Of a DNA stretch of 64,000 nt, positions 19,619-31,520 are shown in pieces. Position 1 is the stretch's first letter. Each line of letters starts with the position of its first letter. A program made the translations under genes and the position numbers. Under the pieces are notes generated by a model. The model was not told where the DNA came from. It searched no databases and was given only the letters and a program-made list of their open reading frames with translations. The stretch is from assembly GCF_950100655.1 (NCBI RefSeq), contig NZ_CATNLY010000034.1, forward strand, positions 124,001-188,000, in the 5' to 3' direction. The DNA is from Pleomorphomonas sp. T1.2MG-36. GTDB lineage: Bacteria > Pseudomonadota > Alphaproteobacteria > Rhizobiales > Pleomorphomonadaceae.

Positions 19619-21853
19619 ATGCCGACCGAAAAACCCACTTCCTCGCTCCACGATCTGTTCGGAGAAGCCGCGCCCCGCCCGGCGTCCGGCAGCGAAGTGG
19701 TGCAGGTACTCACCCCGGTCGGTCTCGATCTATCCTACTCCTATCGCGTGCCGCACGGGATGCGGGTGGGACCGGGCTCGATCGTTCAGGTGCCGCTCGG
19801 TCCGCGCAAGGTGGTGGGGGTCGTGACGGCGGAACCGGCCGAACTGCAGGCCTCATCGAACCGGCTGCGCCCCATCGAGATCGCCTTCGACGCACCGCCG
19901 CTGACGTCGGAGATGCTCACCTTCGTCGACTGGGTCGCCCGCTACACGCTGACGCCACGCGGCATGGTGATGCGCATGGTGCTGCGGGCGCCGGATGGGC
20001 TGGAACCGGAGCCGCCGCTTCGCGGCCTTGTGGCGACTAGCGCGCCGCCGGAGCGCCTCACCGACGCCCGCCGCCGGGTCCTGGCATTGCTCGACGAGAA
20101 CGAGGGGCAAGCCTGGACGCGTGCTGGCCTCGCGGCGGCGGCGGGCGTCTCCCCCTCCGTGGTCGAAGGACTGGTAACCGCCGGTGCGCTGGCCGAAGTG
20201 CAACTGCCCCCCGGCCGGCCGTTTCGGACGCCCGATCCCGATTTCAATCCCATCGAGCTCACGCCCGACCAGACCGCCGCCGTCGCCCGCCTGCGCGAGG
20301 CGCCGGACGACGGCGTGACGCTGATCGACGGCGTCACCGGCTCGGGCAAGACGGAGGTCTATCTCGAAGCTGTGGCCGATGCGCTGAGAGCCGGCCGACA
20401 GGCGCTGATCCTGGTGCCGGAAATCGCGCTGACCAGGGCCTTTCTCGAGCGCTTCTCCGAGCGTTTCGGAGCCCTGCCGGCCGAATGGCATTCCGACGTC
20501 GGCCCGAAGATGCGCGCCCGCGCCTGGCGTGCCGTCGCTCTCGGCGAGGCCCGCGTGGTGGTCGGCGCCCGCTCGGCCCTGTTCCTGCCCTTCCGCGACC
20601 TCGGCCTGATCGTCGTCGACGAGGAGCACGACGGCGCCTACAAGCAGGAAGAATGGGCGAGCTATCACGCTCGCGACATGGCGGTGGTGCGCGGTCGACT
20701 GGAAAAGATTCCGGTCATCCTCGCCTCGGCGACGCCGTCGCTCGAAAGCCGCGTCAATGCCGAGCGCGGCCGCTACCGGCACGTTATTCTACCGGCCCGT
20801 GCCACCGGGCGCGAGCTGCCCAGCCTCTATGCCATCGACATGCGGAAGGCTGGTCCGCCGCGCGGCCGCTTCCTGGCGCCCGGCCTCGTCGCCGCCATCC
20901 GCGAGGTGACCGAGCGAGGCGAACAGGCGATGCTGTTTCTCAACCGGCGCGGCTATGCGCCGCTCACGCTCTGTCGGTCCTGCGGCCACCGCTTCCAGTG
21001 CCCGCAATGTTCGGCCTGGTTGGTGGAGCATCGTTTTCGGGGGCGGCTCGTCTGCCATCACTGCGGCCACACGGTGCCCCGCCCCGAAGCCTGCCCCTCC
21101 TGCGGCACGCTCGACAGCCTCGTCGCCTGCGGACCGGGCGTCGAGCGCATCGCCGAGGAGATGCAGACGCTGTTGCCCGACAAGCGCACCGTGGTTCTGT
21201 CGTCCGACATCGGCGGCGGCGTCCAGCGCCTTAGGGCGGAATTCGAGGCGGTCGCCAAGGGCCAGTGCGACATCGTCGTCGGCACCCAGATGGTGGCGAA
21301 GGGACACACCTTTCCCAAGCTGACCCTGGTCGGCGTGGTCGATGCCGACCTCGGCCTGTCGCAAGGCGATCCGCGTGCCGCCGAACGCACCTTTCAGCTC
21401 CTCGCCCAGGTCACCGGCCGCGCCGGCCGCGTCATCGGCAAGGGGCTTGGTCTGCTCCAGACCTACGCACCGGAGAGTCCGGTGATCGAGGCGCTGGTTT
21501 CGGGCGATGCCGAACGCTTCTACCGCACCGAACTGGCCGAACGCGAACGGTCGGTCATGCCGCCCTTCGGCCGCCTTGCCGCCATCCTGGTGTCCGGCCC
21601 GAGCCGCGAACTCGCCGAGGACCACGCCCGCCACCTCGCCCGCATGGCGCCGCGCGATCCGGCCGTGGAGGTGCTCGGGCCGGCCGAGGCGGCGCTCGCC
21701 GTGGTGCGTGGCCGCCACCGCTTCCGCCTCATCGCCCATTCGGGCCGCGATACCGACCTCTCCGCCTACATGCGCGCCTGGATCGCCGCCGCAGACCGGC
21801 CGACGCGCGGCGTCGAGGCTTATGTCGACGTCGACCCGCAGAACTTCCTCTGA
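19619..21853 (+). CDS. priA: Primosomal protein N' (replication restart helicase)
   Basis: PriA is a 3'-5' superfamily 2 DNA helicase that recognises stalled forks and reloads the replisome. The 744-aa protein has Walker A GVTGSGKTE, the DEEH box (VVDEEHDGAYKQEEW), eight Cys in C-x2-C zinc pairs (CRSCGH, CPQC, CHHCGH, CPSCG) and the GTQMVAKGHTFP and VTGRAGR helicase motifs. It is followed by a terminator and then the atp operon, a gene order common in this group of bacteria. Confidence 0.96.
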   Translation: MPTEKPTSSLHDLFGEAAPRPASGSEVVQVLTPVGLDLSYSYRVPHGMRVGPGSIVQVPLGPRKVVGVVTAEPAELQASSNRLRPIEIAFDAPPLTSEMLTFVDWVARYTLTPRGMVMRMVLRAPDGLEPEPPLRGLVATSAPPERLTDARRRVLALLDENEGQAWTRAGLAAAAGVSPSVVEGLVTAGALAEVQLPPGRPFRTPDPDFNPIELTPDQTAAVARLREAPDDGVTLIDGVTGSGKTEVYLEAVADALRAGRQALILVPEIALTRAFLERFSERFGALPAEWHSDVGPKMRARAWRAVALGEARVVVGARSALFLPFRDLGLIVVDEEHDGAYKQEEWASYHARDMAVVRGRLEKIPVILASATPSLESRVNAERGRYRHVILPARATGRELPSLYAIDMRKAGPPRGRFLAPGLVAAIREVTERGEQAMLFLNRRGYAPLTLCRSCGHRFQCPQCSAWLVEHRFRGRLVCHHCGHTVPRPEACPSCGTLDSLVACGPGVERIAEEMQTLLPDKRTVVLSSDIGGGVQRLRAEFEAVAKGQCDIVVGTQMVAKGHTFPKLTLVGVVDADLGLSQGDPRAAERTFQLLAQVTGRAGRVIGKGLGLLQTYAPESPVIEALVSGDAERFYRTELAERERSVMPPFGRLAAILVSGPSRELAEDHARHLARMAPRDPAVEVLGPAEAALAVVRGRHRFRLIAHSGRDTDLSAYMRAWIAAADRPTRGVEAYVDVDPQNFL

Positions 21854-21896
21854 CAGCCGGACGTTGTGGTGGCTCGCACCGCCGAAATATCGGCAA

Positions 21897-21945
21897 AACC
21901 CCATCTAAAACGATAAACTATTCGACTTTAGGATGAGGTTTTTTT
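21897..21945 (+). terminator. Rho-independent terminator of priA
   Basis: An imperfect stem pairs 21897-21909 with 21927-21940 (one mismatch and one bulge) around a 17-base loop and is followed by seven T residues. It lies about 45 bases past the priA stop. Confidence 0.65.
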
Positions 21946-22167
21946 AAGGGGATGTCCCAAGCGGCCAATTACCTAAGGATATCCGCGCAAAACGCGGAAT
22001 TCCTGAATCCAGTGAACGCGTTGCGTGAGGGAAAGTCCTGTGATAGAGGGTGCCAAGTTCGCTGCGGGGCCGTGCGCCGTGCCGCCGTCGTATTCTTTTC
22101 TGCGAATTTCTTCAAAGCGTTCAAACGGGTGAACCTTTGATGGTTCGCACCGATGAGGGGTTCTTAC
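21946..22167 (+). promoter_or_regulatory. Leader and promoter region of the atp operon
   Basis: Between the priA terminator and atpH there is no convincing gene. A 5-bp hairpin CCGCG/CGCGG sits at 21983-21997. A weak -35/-10 pair (TTGCGT at 22021, GATAGA near 22042) is the best promoter guess. The atpH ribosome binding site GAGGGG is at 22155-22160. Confidence 0.4.
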
Positions 22168-22727
22168 GTGAGCGAAGCGGAAACGATGGTCTTCGGGGTC
22201 GCCGAACGTTATGCCACGGCCCTGTTCGAGTTGGCGAGCGAGACCGGTGAGCTTGAAATCGTCGAGGCGGACATCGCCCGTTTCGAGACCCTCCGCCGCG
22301 AAAGCGCAGACCTTCGCCGCCTGATGAAGTCGCTGGTCTTCAGCAACGAGGATCAGACCCGGGCCATTGGCGCCGTGGTCGAGGCTGCCGGCCTCGGTCA
22401 CACGGTGAGCAATTTCATCAAGCTGGTCGCCTCCAACAACCGCCTTTCGGTGATGGCCGACATGTTCCGCGGCTTCCGTCAGCTGCTCGCTGACCGCCGT
22501 GGCGAAGTGACGGCCGGCATCGTCTCGGCGATCCCCCTTTCCGACGGCCAGCTCGCCGACGTCAAGCGCGCTCTGGCCGACATATCCGGCAAGTCGGTTC
22601 ATGTTGAACTCGACGTCGACCCGTCGCTGATCGGCGGTCTCGTCGTCAAGCTCGGCTCGCGCATGATCGACACGTCGCTCAAAACGAAACTCGACGCACT
22701 CAAGATTGCATTGAAAGAGGTCGGCTG

Positions 22728-22728
<1 letters not shown>
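22168..22728 (+). CDS. atpH: F1F0 ATP synthase subunit delta
   Basis: The delta subunit joins the F1 head to the peripheral stalk. The protein is 186 aa. I chose the GTG at 22168, which has GAGGGG 7 bases upstream and gives the peptide [20 protein letters not shown]; an ATG at 22153 is also in frame but lies upstream of that Shine-Dalgarno. The conserved C-terminal [15 protein letters not shown] motif is intact. The stop overlaps the atpA start by one base (TGATG). The operon holds only F1 genes; the F0 genes must be elsewhere. Confidence 0.95.
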
Positions 22729-24257
<1,529 letters not shown>

Positions 24258-24278
24258 CGCCAACGCCGGATGAACCCG

Positions 24279-24299
24279 GGAGGGCGGGATCCGCCCTCC
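24279..24299 (+). promoter_or_regulatory. Intercistronic hairpin between atpA and atpG
   Basis: A perfect 9-bp stem (24279-24287 with 24291-24299) closes a 3-base loop 21 bases after the atpA stop. There is no T-run, so it is not a standard terminator. It could protect the 3' end of the upstream message or mark a processing point. Confidence 0.6.
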
Positions 24300-24336
24300 T
24301 CTCCCGCGCCCCGATGCCCGCTGGGCAGGAGCCGAT

Positions 24337-26675
<2,339 letters not shown>

Positions 26676-26690
26676 TCGCCAATCCGGGAT

Positions 26691-26761
26691 CGGGCGGCAA
26701 GCCGCCCGCGCCTCCGGCGTTCGCCACGCCGGAATTGAGACGTGACCGGCCCGAACGGGCC
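26691..26761 (+). promoter_or_regulatory. Three tandem hairpins between atpD and atpC
   Basis: Three perfect stems lie in a row: 8 bp (26691-26698 with 26701-26708, 2-base loop), 8 bp (26713-26720 with 26726-26733, 5-base loop) and 6 bp (26748-26753 with 26756-26761, 2-base loop). None is followed by a T-run. They fill most of the atpD-atpC spacer. Confidence 0.65.
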
Positions 26762-26830
26762 ATAGCAATCCCCAGAGGGCGAACGCGTCCTTGTCGGGAT
26801 CTGCCAGAAAAACACCGTGGGGAGCGCCGG

Positions 26831-27226
26831 ATGGCAACCTTCAAGTTCGAGCTCGTCAGCCCCGAGCGCCTGATTCTGTCGGTCGACGCCGATCAGGTGG
26901 ACCTGCCCGGCAGCGAGGGCGACTTCGGCGTGCTTGCCGGCCACGCGCCGTTTCTCACCACGCTGAAGACCGGCATCGTCACCGTGAAGACCGGCGGCGT
27001 ATCGAGTCGGATCTACGTTCGCGGCGGCTTTGCCGACGTCAACGCGTCGGGCCTCAGCGTTCTGGCCGAGAAGGCGGTGCCGGAGGCCGAGTTCGGCCCG
27101 GCGATCGCCGCGTCTGAAGTAGCCGCCGCCGAGGCTGTTCTCGCCGAGGCGAAGAGCGAAGAGGCCAAGGATCGCGCGGTTGCCGCCCTGGATCAGCTGA
27201 AGACCGCCGTCGCGGCGCTCGCCTGA
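26831..27226 (+). CDS. atpC: F1F0 ATP synthase subunit epsilon
   Basis: Epsilon sits on the central stalk and can inhibit ATP hydrolysis. The 131-aa protein starts MATFKFELVSPERLILS and has the conserved PGSEGDFGVLAGHAPFLT block. The ATG at 26831 has GGGGAG 8 bases upstream; the in-frame extension towards 26672 runs through the hairpin spacer and is not coding. It is the last gene of the operon and converges on deoR 36 bases on. Confidence 0.97.
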   Translation: MATFKFELVSPERLILSVDADQVDLPGSEGDFGVLAGHAPFLTTLKTGIVTVKTGGVSSRIYVRGGFADVNASGLSVLAEKAVPEAEFGPAIAASEVAAAEAVLAEAKSEEAKDRAVAALDQLKTAVAALA

Positions 27227-27262
27227 TCAGGTTTCAGGCGGCCCATCACCGCCGGACCACCG

Positions 27263-27955
27263 TCACTCAGTGATGACTTCATCGAACTGGCCGGCGCTCG
27301 CAAAGAACGCCGGCTTTATCTTTTCCAGCTTGCTTGTGTCGATCACCAGGTAGCTCACGCCGGCGCGGGCCAGCACGGCCTGTTTGATCGGCACTTCGTG
27401 AAAGTTGGAGCAGGTGGCGCCGTGCTGGGCATGCAGGCCGCCGGCCGACAGGAAGGCCTTGCCGATGCCGAGCCGCTCCACCGATCTCAGCGCCTCATCG
27501 CCGGAGAAGCTCTGCGACGAAGCGTGAAACAGGCCGCCTAGCAGAACCAGATTGGTATTCGGGCGCTTCATGATGCGCTCGGCGACGTTCATCGCATAGG
27601 TGATGACCGTCAGGTTGCCGGACGTCGGCAGGTACTCGGTCATCCGCGGCGTCGTAGTGCCGCAATCGATGAAGATGGTGTCGTCCGGCTCGACGAGGCG
27701 CGCGGCGTTGCGACAGGCAAGCTCCTTGGCTTCCGCATGGGTGTCGGCTTCCGCGTCGAAGCGATAGGTGGTGCGCTCGCCACCGACCGGCAGAATATAG
27801 CCGCCGAGATAGCTGAACAGGTGCGGCGCCGAGGCGAGATCCCGCCGTACGGTCATTTCCGACACACCGAGATGGCCGGCGGCGTCGCTGAGATGCAGCA
27901 CGCCCGCCTCTTTGAGCCTGTCCTCGAGACGTTCTATGCGTTCGGCCTTCTTCAC
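27263..27955 (-). CDS. deoR: DeoR family transcriptional regulator of deoxyribose use
   Basis: This 230-aa protein has an N-terminal DeoR-type helix-turn-helix (recognition region VSEMTVRRDL, about 32-41) and a C-terminal sugar-phosphate sensor domain with IDCGTTT and LSAGGLHAQHG. The start is a GTG at 27955 with GAGGG 7 bases upstream. It is divergent from deoC across 125 bases that hold a close match to the E. coli DeoR operator. This predicts repression of the deoxyribose genes, relieved by deoxyribose 5-phosphate or a related ligand. The ligand is inferred, not shown. Confidence 0.88.
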   Translation of the reverse strand: MKKAERIERLEDRLKEAGVLHLSDAAGHLGVSEMTVRRDLASAPHLFSYLGGYILPVGGERTTYRFDAEADTHAEAKELACRNAARLVEPDDTIFIDCGTTTPRMTEYLPTSGNLTVITYAMNVAERIMKRPNTNLVLLGGLFHASSQSFSGDEALRSVERLGIGKAFLSAGGLHAQHGATCSNFHEVPIKQAVLARAGVSYLVIDTSKLEKIKPAFFASAGQFDEVITE

Positions 27956-27998
27956 GGAGCACCCTCGCCGTTCCCCGAACTTTCAATCCACCTTTCCC

Positions 27999-28012
27999 CT
28001 TGACTCGTCAAG
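27999..28012. promoter_or_regulatory. Dyad in the deoR-deoC intergenic region
   Basis: A perfect 14-base inverted repeat CTTGAC-TC-GTCAAG lies between the divergent deoR and deoC genes, 29 bases before the candidate DeoR operator. It contains a TTGACT -35-like hexamer. It may be a second regulator site or part of a promoter. Confidence 0.35.
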
Positions 28013-28040
28013 ACGGATATGGAACCTTCCGAACAATTCT

Positions 28041-28056
28041 TGTTAGAATCATAACA
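28041..28056. promoter_or_regulatory. Candidate DeoR operator
   Basis: TGTTAGAATCATAACA matches 14 of 16 positions of the E. coli DeoR palindrome TGTTAGAATTCTAACA as I recall it, with both mismatches at the centre. It lies 25 bases before the deoC start and beside a deoR gene, where a repressor site is expected. Confidence 0.75.
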
Positions 28057-28080
28057 TAACGGCCGAACGGAGGCCTGAAA

Positions 28081-28785
28081 GTGGAAGAATTGAAACATAA
28101 TTCTGTCAGGAATTCGCAGATTCTCGCGGGGATGATCGACCATACGATTCTGAAGCCGGAAGCGACCAGGGCCGAAGTGGCTCGCCTCTGCGACGAGGCG
28201 ATCGCTCATGGCTTCGCCTCGGTCTGCGTCAACGCCGTGCACGCCGGCTTCGTGGCCGGGCGCCTGAAGAACAGCGCGGTGAAGACCTGCGTGGTGGTCG
28301 GATTCCCGCTCGGCGCCTCGGGTGCCGCCGCCAAGGCCGACGAGGCGGTGCGCGCCATCGCCGACGGGGCGGACGAAATCGACATGGTGATCGACATCGG
28401 CGCCCTGCGTGAGGGCGATCTCGACCGGTTCCGCGCCGACATCGCCGCCGTAAGACGAGCGACGGCCGGCAAGGTGCTGAAGGTGATCATCGAGACCTGC
28501 CTCTTGAACGACGCCCAGAAGGAGACGGCCTGCCGGATCTCCAAGGACCTTGGCGCCGATTTCGTGAAGACATCCACCGGCTTCTCGTCGGGTGGCGCGA
28601 CAGTTGAGGACATCGCGCTGATGCGTCGGGTCGTGGGGCCGGACATGGGAGTGAAGGCTTCCGGCGGTGTTCGTACCGCCGAGACTGCGTGGGCCCTGGT
28701 GGAAGCCGGCGCCACGCGCATAGGTGCCAGCGCCAGTATCGCCATTGTTGGCGGCGCCGGTAAGGGAGGCCCCGCAGGATACTGA
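28081..28785 (+). CDS. deoC: Deoxyribose-phosphate aldolase
   Basis: DeoC cleaves 2-deoxyribose 5-phosphate to acetaldehyde and glyceraldehyde 3-phosphate. The 234-aa class I aldolase has the Schiff-base Lys163 in DFVKTSTGF, Lys192 in VKASGG and Asp101 in EIDMVID. The start is a GTG at 28081 with GGAGG 7 bases upstream. It opens a plus-strand operon that continues with the ABC importer and deoxyribokinase. Confidence 0.96.
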   Translation: MEELKHNSVRNSQILAGMIDHTILKPEATRAEVARLCDEAIAHGFASVCVNAVHAGFVAGRLKNSAVKTCVVVGFPLGASGAAAKADEAVRAIADGADEIDMVIDIGALREGDLDRFRADIAAVRRATAGKVLKVIIETCLLNDAQKETACRISKDLGADFVKTSTGFSSGGATVEDIALMRRVVGPDMGVKASGGVRTAETAWALVEAGATRIGASASIAIVGGAGKGGPAGY

Positions 28786-28825
28786 CGGGCCATTGACAAT
28801 CGATCTCTTGGGAGGAGACGACACA

Positions 28826-29872
28826 ATGAAGAAGACACTGATATCGCTAGCCGCCGGCCTCTCCTTGCTGGCACTGCCGGCTTTCGCGGCCGGCGTGGTC
28901 GACGTGAGCCAGGCCCGCAAGGACATCTCCGCCGACGCCGCCGGCAAGACCTTCTCGATCGCCACGGTGGTCAAGGTCGACGGCATCGCCTGGTTCGACC
29001 GCATGCGCGATGGCGTCAAGCAGTTCGGCGAAGATACCGGCCATGACGTCTGGCAGGTTGGTCCGAGCCAGGCCGACGCGGCTGCCCAGGTGCAGCTGAT
29101 CGAAAACCTGATCGCCCAGGGCGTCGACGCCATCTGCGTCGTCCCCTTCTCGGTCGAAGCCGTCGAGCCGGTGCTGCAGAAGGCCCGCGATCGCGGCATC
29201 GTGGTCATCGCCCACGAGGCCTCCAACCTCAAGAACGCCGACTACGTGCTTGAAGCCTTCGACAACAAGGCCTACGGCGCCAAGCTGATGGAAGTGCTCG
29301 GCAAGTCCATGGGCGGCAAGGGCAAGTACCTCGCCACCGTCGGCAGCCTGACCTCGCAGTCGCAGAACGAGTGGATCGACGGCGCCATCGCCTACCAGAA
29401 GGAACACTTCCCCGACATGACGCTCGCCACCGAGCGCCTCGAGACCTACGACGACGCCAACACCGACTACAACCGCCTGTCGGAAGCCCTGACGACCTAT
29501 CCGGACGTCACCGGCATCGTCGGCGGCCCGATGCCGACCTCGGCCGGCGCCGGTCGTCTGATCGCCGAACGCGGCCTCAAGGACAAGGTGTTCTTTGCCG
29601 GAACGGGCCTGCCGTCGGTGGCTGGCAAGTACCTGCAGGACGGCGACATCCAGTACATCCAGTTCTGGGATCCGGCCGTTGCCGCCTACGCCATGAACAC
29701 TCTCGCCGTCATGGCGCTGAACGAGAAGAAGGATGAGATCAAGGCCGGTCTCAACCTCGGCCTCAAGGGCTACGAGAGCCTGACGACGCCGGAAGGTGCC
29801 TCCCCCAACCTGCTTTATGGCCAGGGCTGGGTCGGCGTCACCAAGGACAACATGGCCGACTACAACTTCTGA
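28826..29872 (+). CDS. CUT2-type sugar ABC transporter substrate-binding protein
   Basis: This 348-aa periplasmic binding protein has a Sec signal peptide (MKKTLISLAAGLSLLALPAFA, cleavage near residue 22) and the type I periplasmic fold of the ribose/AI-2 group. The blocks AAAQVQLIENLIAQGVDAI, VIAHEA and TSAGAGRLIAERGL resemble RhaS/LsrB-like members. Start ATG 28826 has GGAGGAG upstream. Context with deoC and deoK makes 2-deoxy-D-ribose or a deoxynucleoside the likely ligand. A strong hairpin follows the gene and may raise its message level. Confidence 0.88.
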   Translation: MKKTLISLAAGLSLLALPAFAAGVVDVSQARKDISADAAGKTFSIATVVKVDGIAWFDRMRDGVKQFGEDTGHDVWQVGPSQADAAAQVQLIENLIAQGVDAICVVPFSVEAVEPVLQKARDRGIVVIAHEASNLKNADYVLEAFDNKAYGAKLMEVLGKSMGGKGKYLATVGSLTSQSQNEWIDGAIAYQKEHFPDMTLATERLETYDDANTDYNRLSEALTTYPDVTGIVGGPMPTSAGAGRLIAERGLKDKVFFAGTGLPSVAGKYLQDGDIQYIQFWDPAVAAYAMNTLAVMALNEKKDEIKAGLNLGLKGYESLTTPEGASPNLLYGQGWVGVTKDNMADYNF

Positions 29873-29881
29873 CGGACGATG

Positions 29882-29911
29882 TGGGGAGCGGCGGCAAGCC
29901 GCCGTTCCCCA
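29882..29911 (+). promoter_or_regulatory. Intercistronic hairpin after the binding-protein gene
   Basis: A 13-bp stem (29882-29894 with 29899-29911, one G-U pair, 4-base loop) follows the binding-protein stop by about 10 bases and has no T-run. Such elements often protect the message of abundantly needed binding proteins. Confidence 0.6.
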
Positions 29912-30026
29912 TACCTTGCGTGACGATCACGGATCGACGGGGCGGCCCATCCGGCCGGCCATCGCGGTCGATCGTCATGTCATCCATCCCAAAGGTCGTT
30001 CCCGTTCGGAAATCGAAGCGCACACC

Positions 30027-31520
30027 ATGGCCGACCCCCTGATCGAACTCCGCGCCGTCACAAAGCGCTTTCCTGGCATGAAGGCGCTCGACGGCGTCGA
30101 CTTCCAGATCTTCCCTGCTGAGATCGTCTGCCTTGCCGGCGAGAACGGTTCCGGCAAGTCCACCCTCATCAAGATCGTCTCCGGAGTCTACGACTTCGAC
30201 GAAGGCGAACTTCTGGTCGACGGCAAGCCCGTCGCCGACTTCGGCCCGCGCGCCGCCATCGCCGCCGGCATTCAGGTCATCTACCAGGACTTCTCGCTGT
30301 TCCCCAGCCTGACGGTGGCCGAGAACCTTGCCCTCAACCGGCTGCTCAGCGAAGGCAGGGCCTTCGTCGACCCCAAGCGCCGTCGTGAGCTTGGCGCCGA
30401 GGCGCTGGCCCGGCTCGACGTCGCCATCGATCTCGACGCCACGGTCGGAACCCTTTCCACCGCCGACCGCCAGATCGTCGCCATCGCCCGCGCACTGATG
30501 AGCGACACGCGCCTTTTGATCATGGACGAGCCGACCACAGCGCTGACCGGCCGCGAGGTCGATCGCCTGTTCTCCATCGTCCGCGAGATCCAGGCCAAGG
30601 GCATCGCCGTGCTGTTCGTCAGCCACAAGATGCGCGAGATGCTGGAGATTTCGGAACGCATCACCGTCTTCCGCAACGGTCGCAAGGTTGAGGAAGGCCC
30701 CACCGGCGAGTTCAACGAGGCGCGCATCACCCGCGCCATGACCGGCCACGACATCGGCCACGAGCGGCACGTCTGGACCGGCGACGACGGCGCGACACCC
30801 CGCCTTTCGGTGCGCGGACTCTCTGTCGGCGAAACGGTGCGTGGCGTCGACCTCGACCTTCAGCGAGGCGAGATCGTCGGCCTCAGTGGCCTCCTCGGAT
30901 CCGGTCGCACCGAACTTGCCATGGCGCTGTTCGGCATGGAGCCGCACAGCGGCGACATCCGTCTCGACGGCACGCCACTCAGTCTGGCGAGCGTGCAGGA
31001 CGCCGTTGCCGCCGGTATCGCCTATGTGCCCGAGGATCGTCTCTCCGAAGGGCTGTTCATGCGGCAGCCGATCGCCCGCAACGTCATCGCCAGCGCCATC
31101 GGCAGGGCGACGCGCGGTCCGTTCCTCGACCATGAACGGCTCAACGGCCTAGCCGAGCAGATCGTGTCCGACATGCGCATCGCCACGCCGGACATCGAAA
31201 AGCACGCCGGGCAGCTGTCCGGCGGCAATCAGCAGCGCGTCGTCATCGGCCGCTGGCTGCTCACCAATCCCAAGGTTCTGATTCTCAACGGCCCCACCGT
31301 CGGCGTCGATGTCGGCTCCAAGGCGGAGATCCATCGGCGCATCCGCGAGTTGGCCGCCAGCACCGGTCTCGCCGTGCTGATGATTTCTGACGACGTGCCC
31401 GAACTCATTCAGAACTGCAACCGCATCCTGCTGATGCACCGGGGCGAGATCGTCGACCGGCTCGACGCCCGGAGCGTCGAGGAAGACGACATCCATGGCC
31501 GCCTGAAGGGTCTGCGCTGA
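30027..31520 (+). CDS. CUT2-type sugar ABC transporter ATPase with altered second Walker B
   Basis: This 497-aa protein has two fused ATPase domains, as in RbsA. Domain 1 is complete: GENGSGKST (38-46), LSTADRQ and LLIMDEPTTAL. Domain 2 has the family-type GLLGSGRTE and LSGGNQQRV (from 397), but its Walker B reads VLILNGPTVGVD. The usual Asp-Glu is replaced by Asn421-Gly422. It drives import with the two permeases that follow; the stop overlaps the first permease start (TGATG). Start ATG 30027 gives the family N-terminus; its ribosome binding site is weak. Confidence 0.92.
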   Translation: MADPLIELRAVTKRFPGMKALDGVDFQIFPAEIVCLAGENGSGKSTLIKIVSGVYDFDEGELLVDGKPVADFGPRAAIAAGIQVIYQDFSLFPSLTVAENLALNRLLSEGRAFVDPKRRRELGAEALARLDVAIDLDATVGTLSTADRQIVAIARALMSDTRLLIMDEPTTALTGREVDRLFSIVREIQAKGIAVLFVSHKMREMLEISERITVFRNGRKVEEGPTGEFNEARITRAMTGHDIGHERHVWTGDDGATPRLSVRGLSVGETVRGVDLDLQRGEIVGLSGLLGSGRTELAMALFGMEPHSGDIRLDGTPLSLASVQDAVAAGIAYVPEDRLSEGLFMRQPIARNVIASAIGRATRGPFLDHERLNGLAEQIVSDMRIATPDIEKHAGQLSGGNQQRVVIGRWLLTNPKVLILNGPTVGVDVGSKAEIHRRIRELAASTGLAVLMISDDVPELIQNCNRILLMHRGEIVDRLDARSVEEDDIHGRLKGLR

